Below, in pieces: positions 12,972 to 21,700 of a stretch of DNA of 64,000 nt (positions are counted from its first letter, which is position 1; every line of letters starts with the position of its first letter). The position numbers were made by a program, and so were the translations under genes. Under the pieces are notes generated by a model, which saw only the letters and a list, made by a program, of their open reading frames with translations, was not told where the DNA came from and made no database searches. Origin of the DNA: Linanthus parryae (lineage: Eukaryota; Streptophyta; Magnoliopsida; Ericales; Polemoniaceae); contig JALGPY010000010.1 in the NCBI GenBank assembly GCA_023055425.1, positions 56,271,665-56,335,664 on the forward strand, in the 5' to 3' direction.

Positions 12972-15623
12972 ACTATTGCTTACCAATTTGTGCATTTTGT
13001 CAGCAATTCATGTCTCACGAAATAATTGTATCAAAATCCACTAATCTTGCTCATCGATTAGTGGATTTTGGCCCCAGTAACTTGTGCGACATATATCAGT
13101 GCCAAAATGACGCCAAAATCTAATCAAGGCTTTGGATCAATGTGGAATAAGCAACAGACATAGAGTCATAAACCAATATAGAACGTATCTAGGGCTCCAA
13201 GAAAAGTAGATTAATCGAATTCTGCCCACAAGCCGGGCATATGTGGCTAAAAATCATAAAATATGCCAAAAAAGTATTGTCCCGACACTTTAACCTTACT
13301 GAAAGAAACGCGTACGCGAAGTTCGACCCAACCCAAAACGGGTTCAGGCTGAGGTCCGAATAGGCAATGGAAATATTAAGAAATAACTAAAAATGCCCGT
13401 TTAACTGGTCGAACGGCGGAATTTGGGGATGAAGATGGACCCCGATGGAGCGTAGCTCAATCGTCCCCTCGTGCGTCTCGTCGAGAGCTTTCCAAATTGG
13501 GGTGGCTCGTGTCATTCTGATGCCCGTAGCCAAAGCTATGGCCCAAACAGTGCGGCGACACCAAAGTCCAGTAATTTTGCTTGTCGATTACTGGACTTTG
13601 GCCCCATGTCTTTTGAGAGATATATTAACGCCCGATTGGTGGATTTTTTGCCCCAATATCTCATGTGACATATATTAACACCAAAATGCATTACTATTGC
13701 TTACCAATTTGTGCATTTTGTCAGCAATTCATGTCTCACGAAATAATTGTATCAAAATCCACTAATCTTGCTCATCGATTAGTGGATTTTGGCCCCAGTA
13801 TCTTGTGCGACATATATCAGTGCCAAAATGACGCCAAAATCTAATCAAGGCTTTGGATCAATGCAGAATAAGCAACAGACAAAGAGTCATAATCCAATAT
13901 AGAACGTATCTAGGGTTCCAAGAAAAGTAGATTAATCGAATTCTGCCCACAAGCCGGGCATCTGTGGCTGAAAATCATAAAATATGCCAAAAAAGTATTG
14001 TCCTGACACTTTAACCTTACTGAAAGAAACGCGTACGCGAAGTTCGACCCAACCCAAAACGGGTTCAGGCTGAGGTCCGAATAGGCAATGGAAATATTAC
14101 CAGAAATAGTAAGAAATAACTAAAAATTTCCGTTTAACTGGTCGAACGGCGAAATTTGGGGATGAAGATGGACCCCGATTGTCCCCTCGTGCGTCTCGTC
14201 GAGAGCTTTCCGAATTGGGGTAGCTCGCGTCATTCTGATGCCCGTAGCCAAAGCTATGGCCCAAACAGTGCGGCGACACCAAAGTCCAGTAATCTTGCTT
14301 GTCGATTACTGGACTTTGGCCCCATGTCTTTTGAGAGATATATTAACGCCCGATTGGTGGATTTTTTTGCCCCAATATCGCCTGTGACATATATTAACAC
14401 CAAAATGCATTACTATTGCTTACCAATTTGTGCATTTTGTCAGCAATTCATGTCTCACGAAATAATTGTATCAAAATCCACTAATCTTGCTCACCGATTA
14501 GTGGATTTTGGCCCCAGTATCTTGTGCGACATATATCAGTGCCAAAATGACGCCAAAATCTAATCAAGGATTTGGATCAATGCAGAATAAGCAACAGACA
14601 AAGAGTCATAATCCAATATAGAACGTATCTAGGGTTCCAAGAAAAGTAGATTAATCGAATTCTGCCCACAAGCCGGGCATATGTGGCTGAAAATCATAAA
14701 ATATGCCAAAAAAGTATTTTCCCGACACTTTAACCTTACTAAAAGAAACGCGTACGCGAAGTTCGACCCAACCCAAAACGGGTTCAGGCTGAGGTCCGAA
14801 TAGGCAATGGAAATATTACCAGAAATAGTAAGAAATAACTAAAAATGCCCGTTTAACTGGTCGAACGGCGGAATTTGGGGATGAAGATGGACCCCGCGTC
14901 CCCTCGTGCGTCTCGTCGAGAGCTTTCCGAATTGGGGTGGATCGCGTCATTCTGATGCCCGTAGCCAAAGCTATGGCCCAAACAGTGCGGCGACACCAAA
15001 GTCCAGTAATCTTGCTTGTCGATTACTGGACTTTGGCCCCATGTCTTTTGAGAGATATATCAACGCTCGATTGGTGGATTTTTTTGCCCCAATATCTCCT
15101 GTGACATATATTAACACCAAAATGCATTACTATTGCTTACCAATTTGTCCATTTTGTCAGCAATTCATGTCTCACGAAATAATTGTATCAAAATCCACTA
15201 ATCTTGCTCACCGATTAGTGGATTTTGGCCCCAGTATCTTGTGCGACATATATCAGTGCCAAAATGACGCCAAAATCTAATCAAGGCTTTGGATCAATGC
15301 AGATTAAGCAACAGACAAAGAGTCATAATCCAATATAGAACGTATCTAGGGTTCCAAGAAAAGTAGATTAATCGAATTCTGCCCACAAGCCGGGCATATG
15401 TGGCTGAAATCATAAAATATGCCAAAAAAGTATTGTCCCGACACTTTAACCTTACTGAAAGAAACGCGTACGCGAAGTTCGACCCAACCCAAAACGGGTT
15501 CAGGCTGAGGTCCGAATAGGCAATGGAAATATTACCAGAAATAGTAAGAAATAACTAAAAATTTCCGTTTAACTGGTCGAACGGCGAAATTTGGGGATGA
15601 AGATTGACCCCGATTGTCCCCTC
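12972..15623. repeat. Mixed units (anchors 13471, 14189, 14906)
   Basis: The unit at 13471 is L' (deletion at 13378/13379) with CTCGTGTCATTC. The unit at 14189 is S, with GGGGTAGCTCGCG and ATATCGCCTG. The unit at 14906 has a unique cassette form, GACCCCGCGTCCCC, with 17 nt lost. Each has private substitutions, such as CAGTAACTTG near 13076, so this is a less homogenised stretch between two recently duplicated blocks. Confidence 0.85.
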
Positions 15624-17861
15624 GTGCGTCTCGTCGAGAGCTTTCCGAATTGGGGTGGCTCGCGTCATTCTGATGCCCGTAGCCAAAGCTATGGCCCAAA
15701 CAGTGTGGCGACACCAAAGTCCAGTAATCTTGCTTGTCGATTACTGGACTTTGGCCCCATGTCTTTTGAGAGATATATTAACGCCCGATTGGTGGATTTT
15801 TTTGCCCCAATATCTCCTGTGACATATATTAACACCAAAATGCATTACTATTGCTTACCAATTTGTCCATTTTGTCAGCAATTCATGTCTCACGAAATAA
15901 TTGTATCAAAATCCACTCACCGATTAGTGGATTTTGGCCCCAGTATCTTGTGCGACATATATCAGTGCCAAAATGACGCCAAAATCTAATCAAGGCTTTG
16001 GATCAATGCAGAATAAGCAACAGACAAAGAGTCATAATCCAATATAGAACGTATCTAGGGTTCCAAGAAAAGTAGATTAATCGAATTCTGCCCACAAGCC
16101 GGGCATATGTGGCTGAAAATCATAAAATATGCCAAAAAAGTATTGTCCCGACACTTTTACCTTATTGAAAGAAACGCGTACGCGAAGTTCGACCCAACCC
16201 AAAACGGGTTCAGGCTGAGGTCCGAATAGGCAATGGAAATATTACCAGAAATAGTAAGAAATAACTAAAAATTTCCGTTTAACTGGTCGAACGGCGAAAT
16301 TTGGGGATGAAGATGGACCCCGATTGTCCCCTCGTGCGTCTCGTCGAGAGCTTTCCGAATTGGGGTGGCTCGCGTCATTCTGATGCCCGTAGCCAAAGCT
16401 ATGGCCCAAACAGTGCGGCGACACCAAAGTCCAGTAATCTTGCTTGTCGATTACTGGACTTTGGCCCCATGTCTTTTGAGAGATATATTAACGCCCGATT
16501 GGTGGATTTTTTTGCCCCAATATCTCCTGTGACATATATTAACACCAAAATGCATTACTATTGCTTACCAATTTGTCCATTTTGTCAGCAATTCATGTCT
16601 CACGAAATAATTGTATCAAAATCCACTAATCTTGCTCACCGATTAGTGGATTTTGGCCCCAATATCTTGTGCGACATATATCAGTGCCAAAATGACGCCA
16701 AAATCTAATCAAGGCTTTGGATCAATGCAGAATAAGCAACAGACAAAGAGTCATAATCCAATATAGAACGTATCTAGGGTTCCAAGAAAAGTAGATTAAT
16801 CGAATTCTGCCCACAAGCCGGGTATATGTGGCTGAAAATCATAAAATATGCCAAAAAAGTATTGTCCCGACACTTTAACCTTACTGAAAGAAACGCGTAC
16901 GCGAAGTTCAACCCAACCCAAAACGGGTTCAGGCTGAGGTCCGAATAGGCAATGGAAATATTACCAGAAATAGTAAGAAATAACTAAAAATTTCCGTTTA
17001 ACTGGTCGAACGGCGAAATTTGGGGATGAAGATTGAACCCGATTGTCCCCTCGTGCGTCTCGTCGAGAGCTTTCCGAATTGGGGTGGCTCGCGTCATTCT
17101 GATGCCCGTAGCCAAAGCTATGGCCCAAACAGTGCGGCGACACCAAAGTCCAGTAATCTTGCTTGTCGATTACTGGACTTTGGCCCCATGTCTTTTGAGA
17201 GATATATTAACGCCCGATTGGTGGATTTTTTTGCCCCAATATCTCCTGTGACATATATTAACACCAAAATGCATTACTATTGCTTACCAATTTGTCCATT
17301 TTGTCAGCAATTCATGTCTCACGAAATAATTGTATCAAAATCCACTAATCTTGCTCACCGATTAGTGGATTTTGGCCCCAGTATCTTGTGCGACATATAT
17401 CAGTGCCAAAATGACGCCAAAATCTAATCAAGGCTTTGGATCAATGCAGAATAAGCAACAGACAAAGAGTCATAATCCAATATAGAACGTATCTAGGGTT
17501 CCAAGAAAAGTAGATTAATCGAATTCTGCCCACAAGCCGGGCATATGTGGCTGAAAATCATAAAATATGCCAAAAAAGTATTGTCCCGACACTTTAACCT
17601 TACTGAAAGAAACGCGTACGCGAAGTTCGACCCAACCCAAAACGGGTTCAGGCTGAGGTCCGAATAGGCAATGGAAATATTACCAGAAATAGTAAGAAAT
17701 AACTAAAAATTTCCGTTTAACTGGTCGAACGGCGAAATTTGGGGATGAAGATGGACCCCGATTGTCCCCTCGTGCGTCTCGTCGAGAGCTTTCCGAATTG
17801 GGGTGGCTCGCGTCATTCTGATGCCCGTAGCCAAAGCTATGGCCCAAACAGTGCGGCGACA

Positions 17862-17902
17862 CCAAAGTCCAGTAATCTTGCTTGTCGATTACTGGACTTT
17901 GG
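17862..17902. repeat. Hairpin H1: 16-bp perfect stem, 9-nt loop
   Basis: Left arm CCAAAGTCCAGTAATC (17862-17877), loop TTGCTTGTC (17878-17886) and right arm GATTACTGGACTTTGG (17887-17902) pair without mismatch. The element is present in essentially every unit. Occasional units carry an unpaired change, for example in the right arm near 3451 and 57653 or in the left arm near 35960 and 41010. It is paralogous to H2, about 190 bp downstream. The function is unknown. As DNA it could extrude as a cruciform; as RNA it would be a stable stem-loop. Confidence 0.93.
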
Positions 17903-17934
17903 CCCCATGTCTTTTGAGAGATATATTAACGCCC
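17887..17934. repeat. Sub-repeat A (right arm of H1 plus tail)
   Basis: This is the first of three related segments of about 50 bp inside each unit. It begins GATTACTGGACTTTGGCCCC and ends GATATATTAACGCC. It aligns to sub-repeat C with a one-base gap and abuts sub-repeat B directly, so A and B form a local tandem pair. A includes the right arm of H1. Similarity is at the DNA level and continues past the arm into the GCCCC and ATATAT parts. Confidence 0.85.
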
Positions 17935-17990
17935 GATTGGTGGATTTTTTTGCCCCAATATCTCCTGTGACATATATTAACACCAAAATG
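17935..17990. repeat. Sub-repeat B (half-hairpin lacking its left arm)
   Basis: B begins GATTGGTGGATTTTTTTGCC and ends ACACCAAAATG. Against C I count about 44 identical positions of 54, plus a two-base gap in the T run. Unlike A and C it has no complementary left arm immediately upstream, so it is a truncated module. Its first 14 bases could pair with the left arm of H2 with a single mismatch, making it a competing partner. The T7 run varies between units: six Ts near 1333, 9298, 11470, 12922 and 13643, and a T8 form without the following G near 5681, 40370, 44701, 46138 and 46857. Confidence 0.85.
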
Positions 17991-18054
17991 CATTACTATT
18001 GCTTACCAATTTGTCCATTTTGTCAGCAATTCATGTCTCACGAAATAATTGTAT

Positions 18055-18093
18055 CAAAATCCACTAATCTTGCTCACCGATTAGTGGATTTTG
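18055..18093. repeat. Hairpin H2: 15-bp perfect stem, 9-nt loop
   Basis: Left arm CAAAATCCACTAATC (18055-18069), loop TTGCTCACC (18070-18078) and right arm GATTAGTGGATTTTG (18079-18093) pair perfectly. Arms, loop and the right-hand tail all align to H1, so H1 and H2 are copies of one ancestral module. The two stem positions that differ between H1 and H2 are changed on both strands so that pairing is kept. Several units near the left end have lost exactly nine bases so that the arms abut. Units near 29660, 32550, 35450 and 36887 carry CACTGATT instead of CACCGATT next to the right arm. Confidence 0.93.
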
Positions 18094-18132
18094 GCCCCAG
18101 TATCTTGTGCGACATATATCAGTGCCAAAATG
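18079..18132. repeat. Sub-repeat C (right arm of H2 plus tail)
   Basis: C begins GATTAGTGGATTTTGGCCCC and ends GTGCCAAAATG. It aligns to both A and B and carries the complete right arm of H2. B and C share the terminal CCAAAATG, showing that the duplicated segment was longer than the arm itself. The three-fold repetition suggests the present 720-bp unit grew partly by internal duplication of a hairpin module of about 75 bp. Confidence 0.85.
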
Positions 18133-18258
18133 ACGCCAAAATCTAATCAAGGCTTTGGATCAATGCAGAATAAGCAACAGACAAAGAGTCATAATCCAAT
18201 ATAGAACGTATCTAGGGTTCCAAGAAAAGTAGATTAATCGAATTCTGCCCACAAGCCG

Positions 18259-18290
18259 GGCATATGTGGCTGAAAATCATAAAATATGCC
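18259..18290. repeat. AT-rich inverted repeat GGCATAT/ATATGCC
   Basis: GGCATAT (18259-18265) and ATATGCC (18284-18290) form a 7-bp perfect stem around an 18-nt AT-rich spacer. The left arm overlaps an NdeI site CATATG (18261-18266). It recurs in nearly every unit. Variants include a C in the left arm near 13961, GTGTAGC-like changes of the spacer near 8909, 56616 and 61666, and a GTTGCTTAAAA spacer in the 1,452-bp dimer. Confidence 0.75.
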
Positions 18291-18331
18291 AAAAAAGTAT
18301 TGTCCCGACACTTTAACCTTACTGAAAGAAA

Positions 18332-18341
18332 CGCGTACGCG
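18332..18341. repeat. Perfect palindrome CGCGTACGCG
   Basis: This 10-bp self-complementary sequence contains four CpGs and overlaps an MluI site ACGCGT. It is followed by GAAGTTCGACCCAACCC, which is also nearly invariant. I noticed only rare changes, for example CGCGAACGCG near 8243 and CGCGTACACG near 28480. Such retention is notable for a CpG-dense motif in a repeat that otherwise drifts, and it would suit a dimeric DNA-binding protein. No binding protein can be named from the sequence. Confidence 0.7.
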
Positions 18342-18352
18342 AAGTTCGACCC

Positions 18353-18367
18353 AACCCAAAACGGGTT
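18353..18367. repeat. Short inverted repeat AACCC/GGGTT
   Basis: AACCC (18353-18357), spacer AAAAC and GGGTT (18363-18367) form a 5-bp inverted repeat immediately after the CGCG palindrome block. It is present in almost all units, with exceptions such as an A replacing C near 45830 and a T replacing G near 57421. It is too short to claim a structure alone. Confidence 0.5.
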
Positions 18368-18392
18368 CAGGCTGAGGTCCGAATAGGCAATG

Positions 18393-18420
18393 GAAATATT
18401 ACCAGAAATAGTAAGAAATA
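18393..18420. repeat. GAAATA mini-repeat
   Basis: GAAATA occurs three times, at 18393, 18405 and 18415, spaced 12 and 10 bp apart. It is a degenerate short tandem repeat inside each unit. This is where the L' sub-class has lost 12 bp (CCAGAAATAGTA removed, leaving ATATTAAGAAAT). The deletion end points share only a TA dinucleotide, so it is not a simple loss of one aligned GAAATA copy. Confidence 0.7.
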
Positions 18421-18472
18421 ACTAAAAATTTCCGTTTAACTGGTCGAACGGCGAAATTTGGGGATGAAGATG

Positions 18473-18488
18473 GACCCCGATTGTCCCC
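18473..18488. repeat. Indel hotspot, S allele (cassette reduced to GATT)
   Basis: GACCCC (18473-18478) is separated from the following GTCCCC by only GATT, 15 nt shorter than the L allele. Forty-four of 88 anchors have this form. S units usually carry AAATTTCCG and GGCGAAATTT upstream, against AAATGCCCG and GGCGGAATTT in L units, so the two classes are separate lineages and not recurrent single events. Near 17034, 19922, 22828, 25003 and 26442 the flank reads GATTGAACCC, and near 15604, 40174, 44505, 45942 and 46661 it reads GATTGACCC; both are sub-family markers. Confidence 0.85.
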
Positions 18489-18719
18489 TCGTGCGTCTCG
18501 TCGAGAGCTTTCCGAATTGGGGTGGCTCGCGTCATTCTGATGCCCGTAGCCAAAGCTATGGCCCAAACAGTGCGGCGACACCAATGTCCAGTAATCTTGC
18601 TTGTCGATTACTGGACTTTGGCCCCATGTCTTTTGAGAGATATATAACGCCCGATTGGTGGATTTTTTTGCCCCAATATCTCCTGTGACATATATTAACA
18701 CCAAAATGCATTACTATTG

Positions 18720-21700
18720 CTTACCAATTTGTGCATTTTGTCAGCAATTCATGTCTCACGAAATAATTGTATCAAAATCCACTAATCTTGCTCACCGATT
18801 AGTGGATTTTGGCCCCAGTATCTTGTGCGACATATATCAGTGCCAAAATGACGCCAAAATCTAATCAAGGATTTGGATCAATTAAGAATAAGCAACAGAC
18901 AAAGAGTCATAATCCAATATAGAACGTATCTAGGGTTCCAAGAAAAGTAGATTAATCGAATTTTGCCCACAAGCCGGGCATATGTGGCTGAAAATCGTAA
19001 AATATGCCAAAAAAGTATTTTCCCGACACTTTAACCTTACTGAAAGAAACGCGTACGCGAAGTTCGACCCAACCCAAAACGGGTTCAGGCTGAGGTCCGA
19101 ATAGGCAATGGAAATATTACCAGAAATAGTAAGAAATAACTAAAAATGCCCGTTTAACTGGTCGAACGGCGGAATTAGGGGATGAAGATGGACCCCGATG
19201 GAGCGTAGCTCGATCGTCCCCTCGTGCGTCTCGTCGAGAGCTTTCCGAATTGGGGTGGCTCGCGTCATTCTGATGCCCGTAGCCAAAGCTATGGCCCAAA
19301 CAGTGCGGCGACACCAAAGTCCAGTAATCTTGCTTGTCGATTACTGGACTTTGGCCCCATGTCTTTTGAGAGATATATTAACGCCCGATTTGTGGATTTT
19401 TTTGCCCCTATATCTCCTGTGACATATATTAACACCAAAATGCATTACTATTGCTTACCAATTTGTCCATTTTGTCAGCAATTCATGTCTCACGAAATAA
19501 TTGTATCAAAATCCACTAATCTTGCTCACCGATTAGTGGATTTTGGCCCCAGTATCTTGTGCGACATATATCAGTGCCAAAATGACGCCAAAATCTAATC
19601 AAGGCTTTGGATCAATGCAGAATAAGCAACAGACAAAGAGTCATAATCCAATATAGAACGTATCTAGGGTTCCAAGAAAAGTAGATTAATCGAATTCTGC
19701 CCACAAGCCGGGCATATGTGGCTGAATATCATAAAATATGCCAAAAAAGTATTGTCCCGACACTTTAACCTTACTGAAAGAAACGCGTACGCGAAGTTCG
19801 ACCCAACCCAAAACGGGTTCAGGCTGAGGTCCGAATAGGCAATGGAAATATTACCAGAAATAGTAAGAAATAACTAAAAATTTCCGTTTAACTGGTCGAA
19901 CGGCGAAATTTGGGGATGAAGATTGAACCCGATTGTCCCCTCGTGCGTCTCGTCGAGAGCTTTCCGAATTGGGGTGGCTCGCGTCATTCTGATGCCCGTA
20001 GCCAAAGCTATGGCTGAAACAGTGCGGCGACACCAAAGTCCAGTAATCTTGCTTGTCGATTACTGGACTTTGGCCCCATGTCTTTTGAGAGATATATTAA
20101 CGCCCGATTGGTGGATTTTTTTGCCCCAATATCTCCTGTGACATATATTAACACCAAAATGCATTACTATTGCTTACCAATTTGTGCATTTTGTCAGCAA
20201 TTCATGTCTCACGAAATAATTGTATCAAAATCCACTAATCTTGCTCACCGATTAGTGGATTTTGGCCCCAGTATCTTGTGCGACATATATCAGTGCCAAA
20301 ATGACGCCAAAATCTAATCAAGGCTTTGGATCAATGCAGAATAAGCAACAGACAAAGAGTCATAATCCAATATAGAACGTATCTAGGGTTCCAAGAAAAG
20401 TAGATTAATCGAATTCTGCCCACAAGCCGGGCATATGTGGCTGAAAATCATAAAATATGCCAAAAAAGTATTTTCCCGACACTTTAACCTTACTGAAAGA
20501 AACGCGTACGCGAAGTTCGACCCAACCCAAAACGGGTTCAGGCTGAGGTCCGAATAGGCAATGGAAATATTACCAGAAATAGTAAGAAATAACTAAAAAT
20601 GCCCGTTTAACTGGTCGAACGGCGGAATTTGGGGATGAAGATGGACCCCGATGGAGCGTAGCTCGATTGTCCCCTCGTGCGTCTCGTCGAGAGCTTTCCG
20701 AATTGGGGTGGCTCGCGTCATTCTGATGCCCGTAGCCAAAGCTATGGCCCAAACAGTGCGGCGACACCAAAGTCCAGTAATCTTGCTTGTCGATTACTGG
20801 ACTTTGGCCCCATGTCTTTTGAGAGATATATTAACGCCCGATTGGTGGATTTTTTTGCCCCAATATCTCCTGTGACATATATTAACACCAAAATGCATTA
20901 CTATTGCTTACCAATTTGTCCATTTTGTCAGCAATTCATGTCTCACGAAATAATTGTATCAAAATCCACTAATCTTGCTCACCGATTAGTGGATTTTGGC
21001 CCCAGTATCTTGTGCGACATATATCAGTGCCAAAATGACGCCAAAATCTAATCAAGGCTTTGGATCAATGCAGAATAAGCAACAGACAAAGAGTCATAAT
21101 CCAATATAGAACGTATCTAGGGTTCCAAGAAAAGTAGATTAATCGAATTCTGCCCACAAGCCGCGCATATGTGGCTGAAAATCATAAAATATGCCAAAAA
21201 AGTATTGTCCCGACACTTTAACCTTACTGAAAGAAACGCGTACGCGAAGTTCGACCCAACCCAAAACGGGTTCAGGCTGAGGTCCGAATAGGCAATGGAA
21301 ATATTACCAGAAATAGTAAGAAATAACTAAAAATTTCCGTTTAACTGGTCGAACGGCGAAATTTGGGGATGAAGATGGACCCCGATTGTCCCCTCGTGCG
21401 TCTCGTCGAGAGCTTTCCGAATTGGGGTGGCTCGCGTCATTCTGATGCCCGTAGCCAAAGCTATGGCCCAAACAGTGCGGCGACACCAAAGTCCAGTAAT
21501 CTTGCTTGTCGATTACTGGACTTTGGCCCCATGTCTTTTGAGAGATATATTAACGCCCGATTGGTGGATTTTTTTGCCCCAATATCTCCTGTGACATATA
21601 TTAACACCAAAATGCATTACTATTTCTTACCAATTTGTGCATTTTGTCAGCAATTCATGTCTCACGAAATAATTGTATCAAAATCCACTAATCTTGCTCA

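Larger units (their letters stand above)
17739..18146 (+). other. Recurrent open reading frame, judged non-coding
   Basis: A 135-codon frame starting ATGGGGATGAAG runs through the hairpin region. Equivalent frames of 121-143 codons recur in most units. L units have a TAG in the cassette and could start only at GTG. The predicted product shows no domain I recognise. Its RLLDFGP, RLVDFFAP and RLVDFGP stretches simply translate sub-repeats A, B and C. Beyond the T run B and C are read in different frames, so their homology is at the DNA and not the protein level. Frame-breaking one-base indels (T-run changes, 18644, 27940, 39794, 44125, 48943, 54792), a 14-bp deletion (2102) and stop codons (29518, 29662, 32554, 35448, 36886) are spread through the array. 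The frame is listed so that it is not mistaken for a gene family. Confidence 0.8.
17772..18490. repeat. Reference satellite unit (S class, 719 bp)
   Basis: I use this unit to place the internal parts because it lacks private indels. In order it holds: anchor GTGCGTCTCG; first hairpin (17862-17902) with tail A; half-copy B (17935-17990); second hairpin (18055-18093) with tail C; an EcoRI site GAATTC (18240-18245); an AT-rich inverted repeat (18259-18290) overlapping an NdeI site; the palindrome CGCGTACGCG (18332-18341); an AACCC/GGGTT inverted repeat (18353-18367); a GAAATA mini-repeat (18393-18420); and the L/S/XS indel hotspot (18473-18488). G+C is 306 of 719 bases (42.6%) by hand count. I counted about 32 CpGs, close to chance expectation. 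The unit start is arbitrary because the array is circularly permutable. Confidence 0.95.
15624..18719. repeat. Run of S units (anchors 15624, 16334, 17053, 17772, 18491)
   Basis: Five consecutive S units at 719-bp spacing, except that 15624 to 16334 is 710 bp because nine bases are missing near H2 (AATCCACTCACCGATT at 15910-15925). That deletion removes the end of the left arm, unlike the exact loop losses near the left end. The last unit has CACCAATGTCC in the H1 arm and a one-base loss in ATATATAACG at 18642-18651. The reference unit lies here. Confidence 0.9.

Noticed and set aside
17824..17842. Dinoflagellate spliced-leader-like CCGTAGCCA
   Set aside because: Only the first nine bases fit. 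The rest of the leader and a following GT splice donor are absent, so chance similarity is more likely.
17862..18132. MITE or other transposon with terminal inverted repeats as the source of the hairpins
   Set aside because: The inverted arms are only 9 nt apart, there are no target-site duplications around them, and the unit has no transposase remnant. A transposon origin of the ancestral module cannot be excluded but is not supported.
17944..18300. Pol III terminators (T7 on the plus strand, T6 on the minus strand near 18291)
   Set aside because: T runs are expected in an AT-rich repeat and no matching Pol III promoter is present.
17772..18490. Unit length of ~720 bp as four nucleosome repeats
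   Set aside because: The arithmetic is suggestive, but I see no internal ~180-bp periodicity; the sub-repeats are 48 and 144 bp apart.
18399..18704. Minus-strand open frames of 60-101 codons in most units
   Set aside because: They overlap the hairpin and anchor region in antisense, differ in length with each indel class, and have no recognisable domain. They follow from repetition of one sequence.
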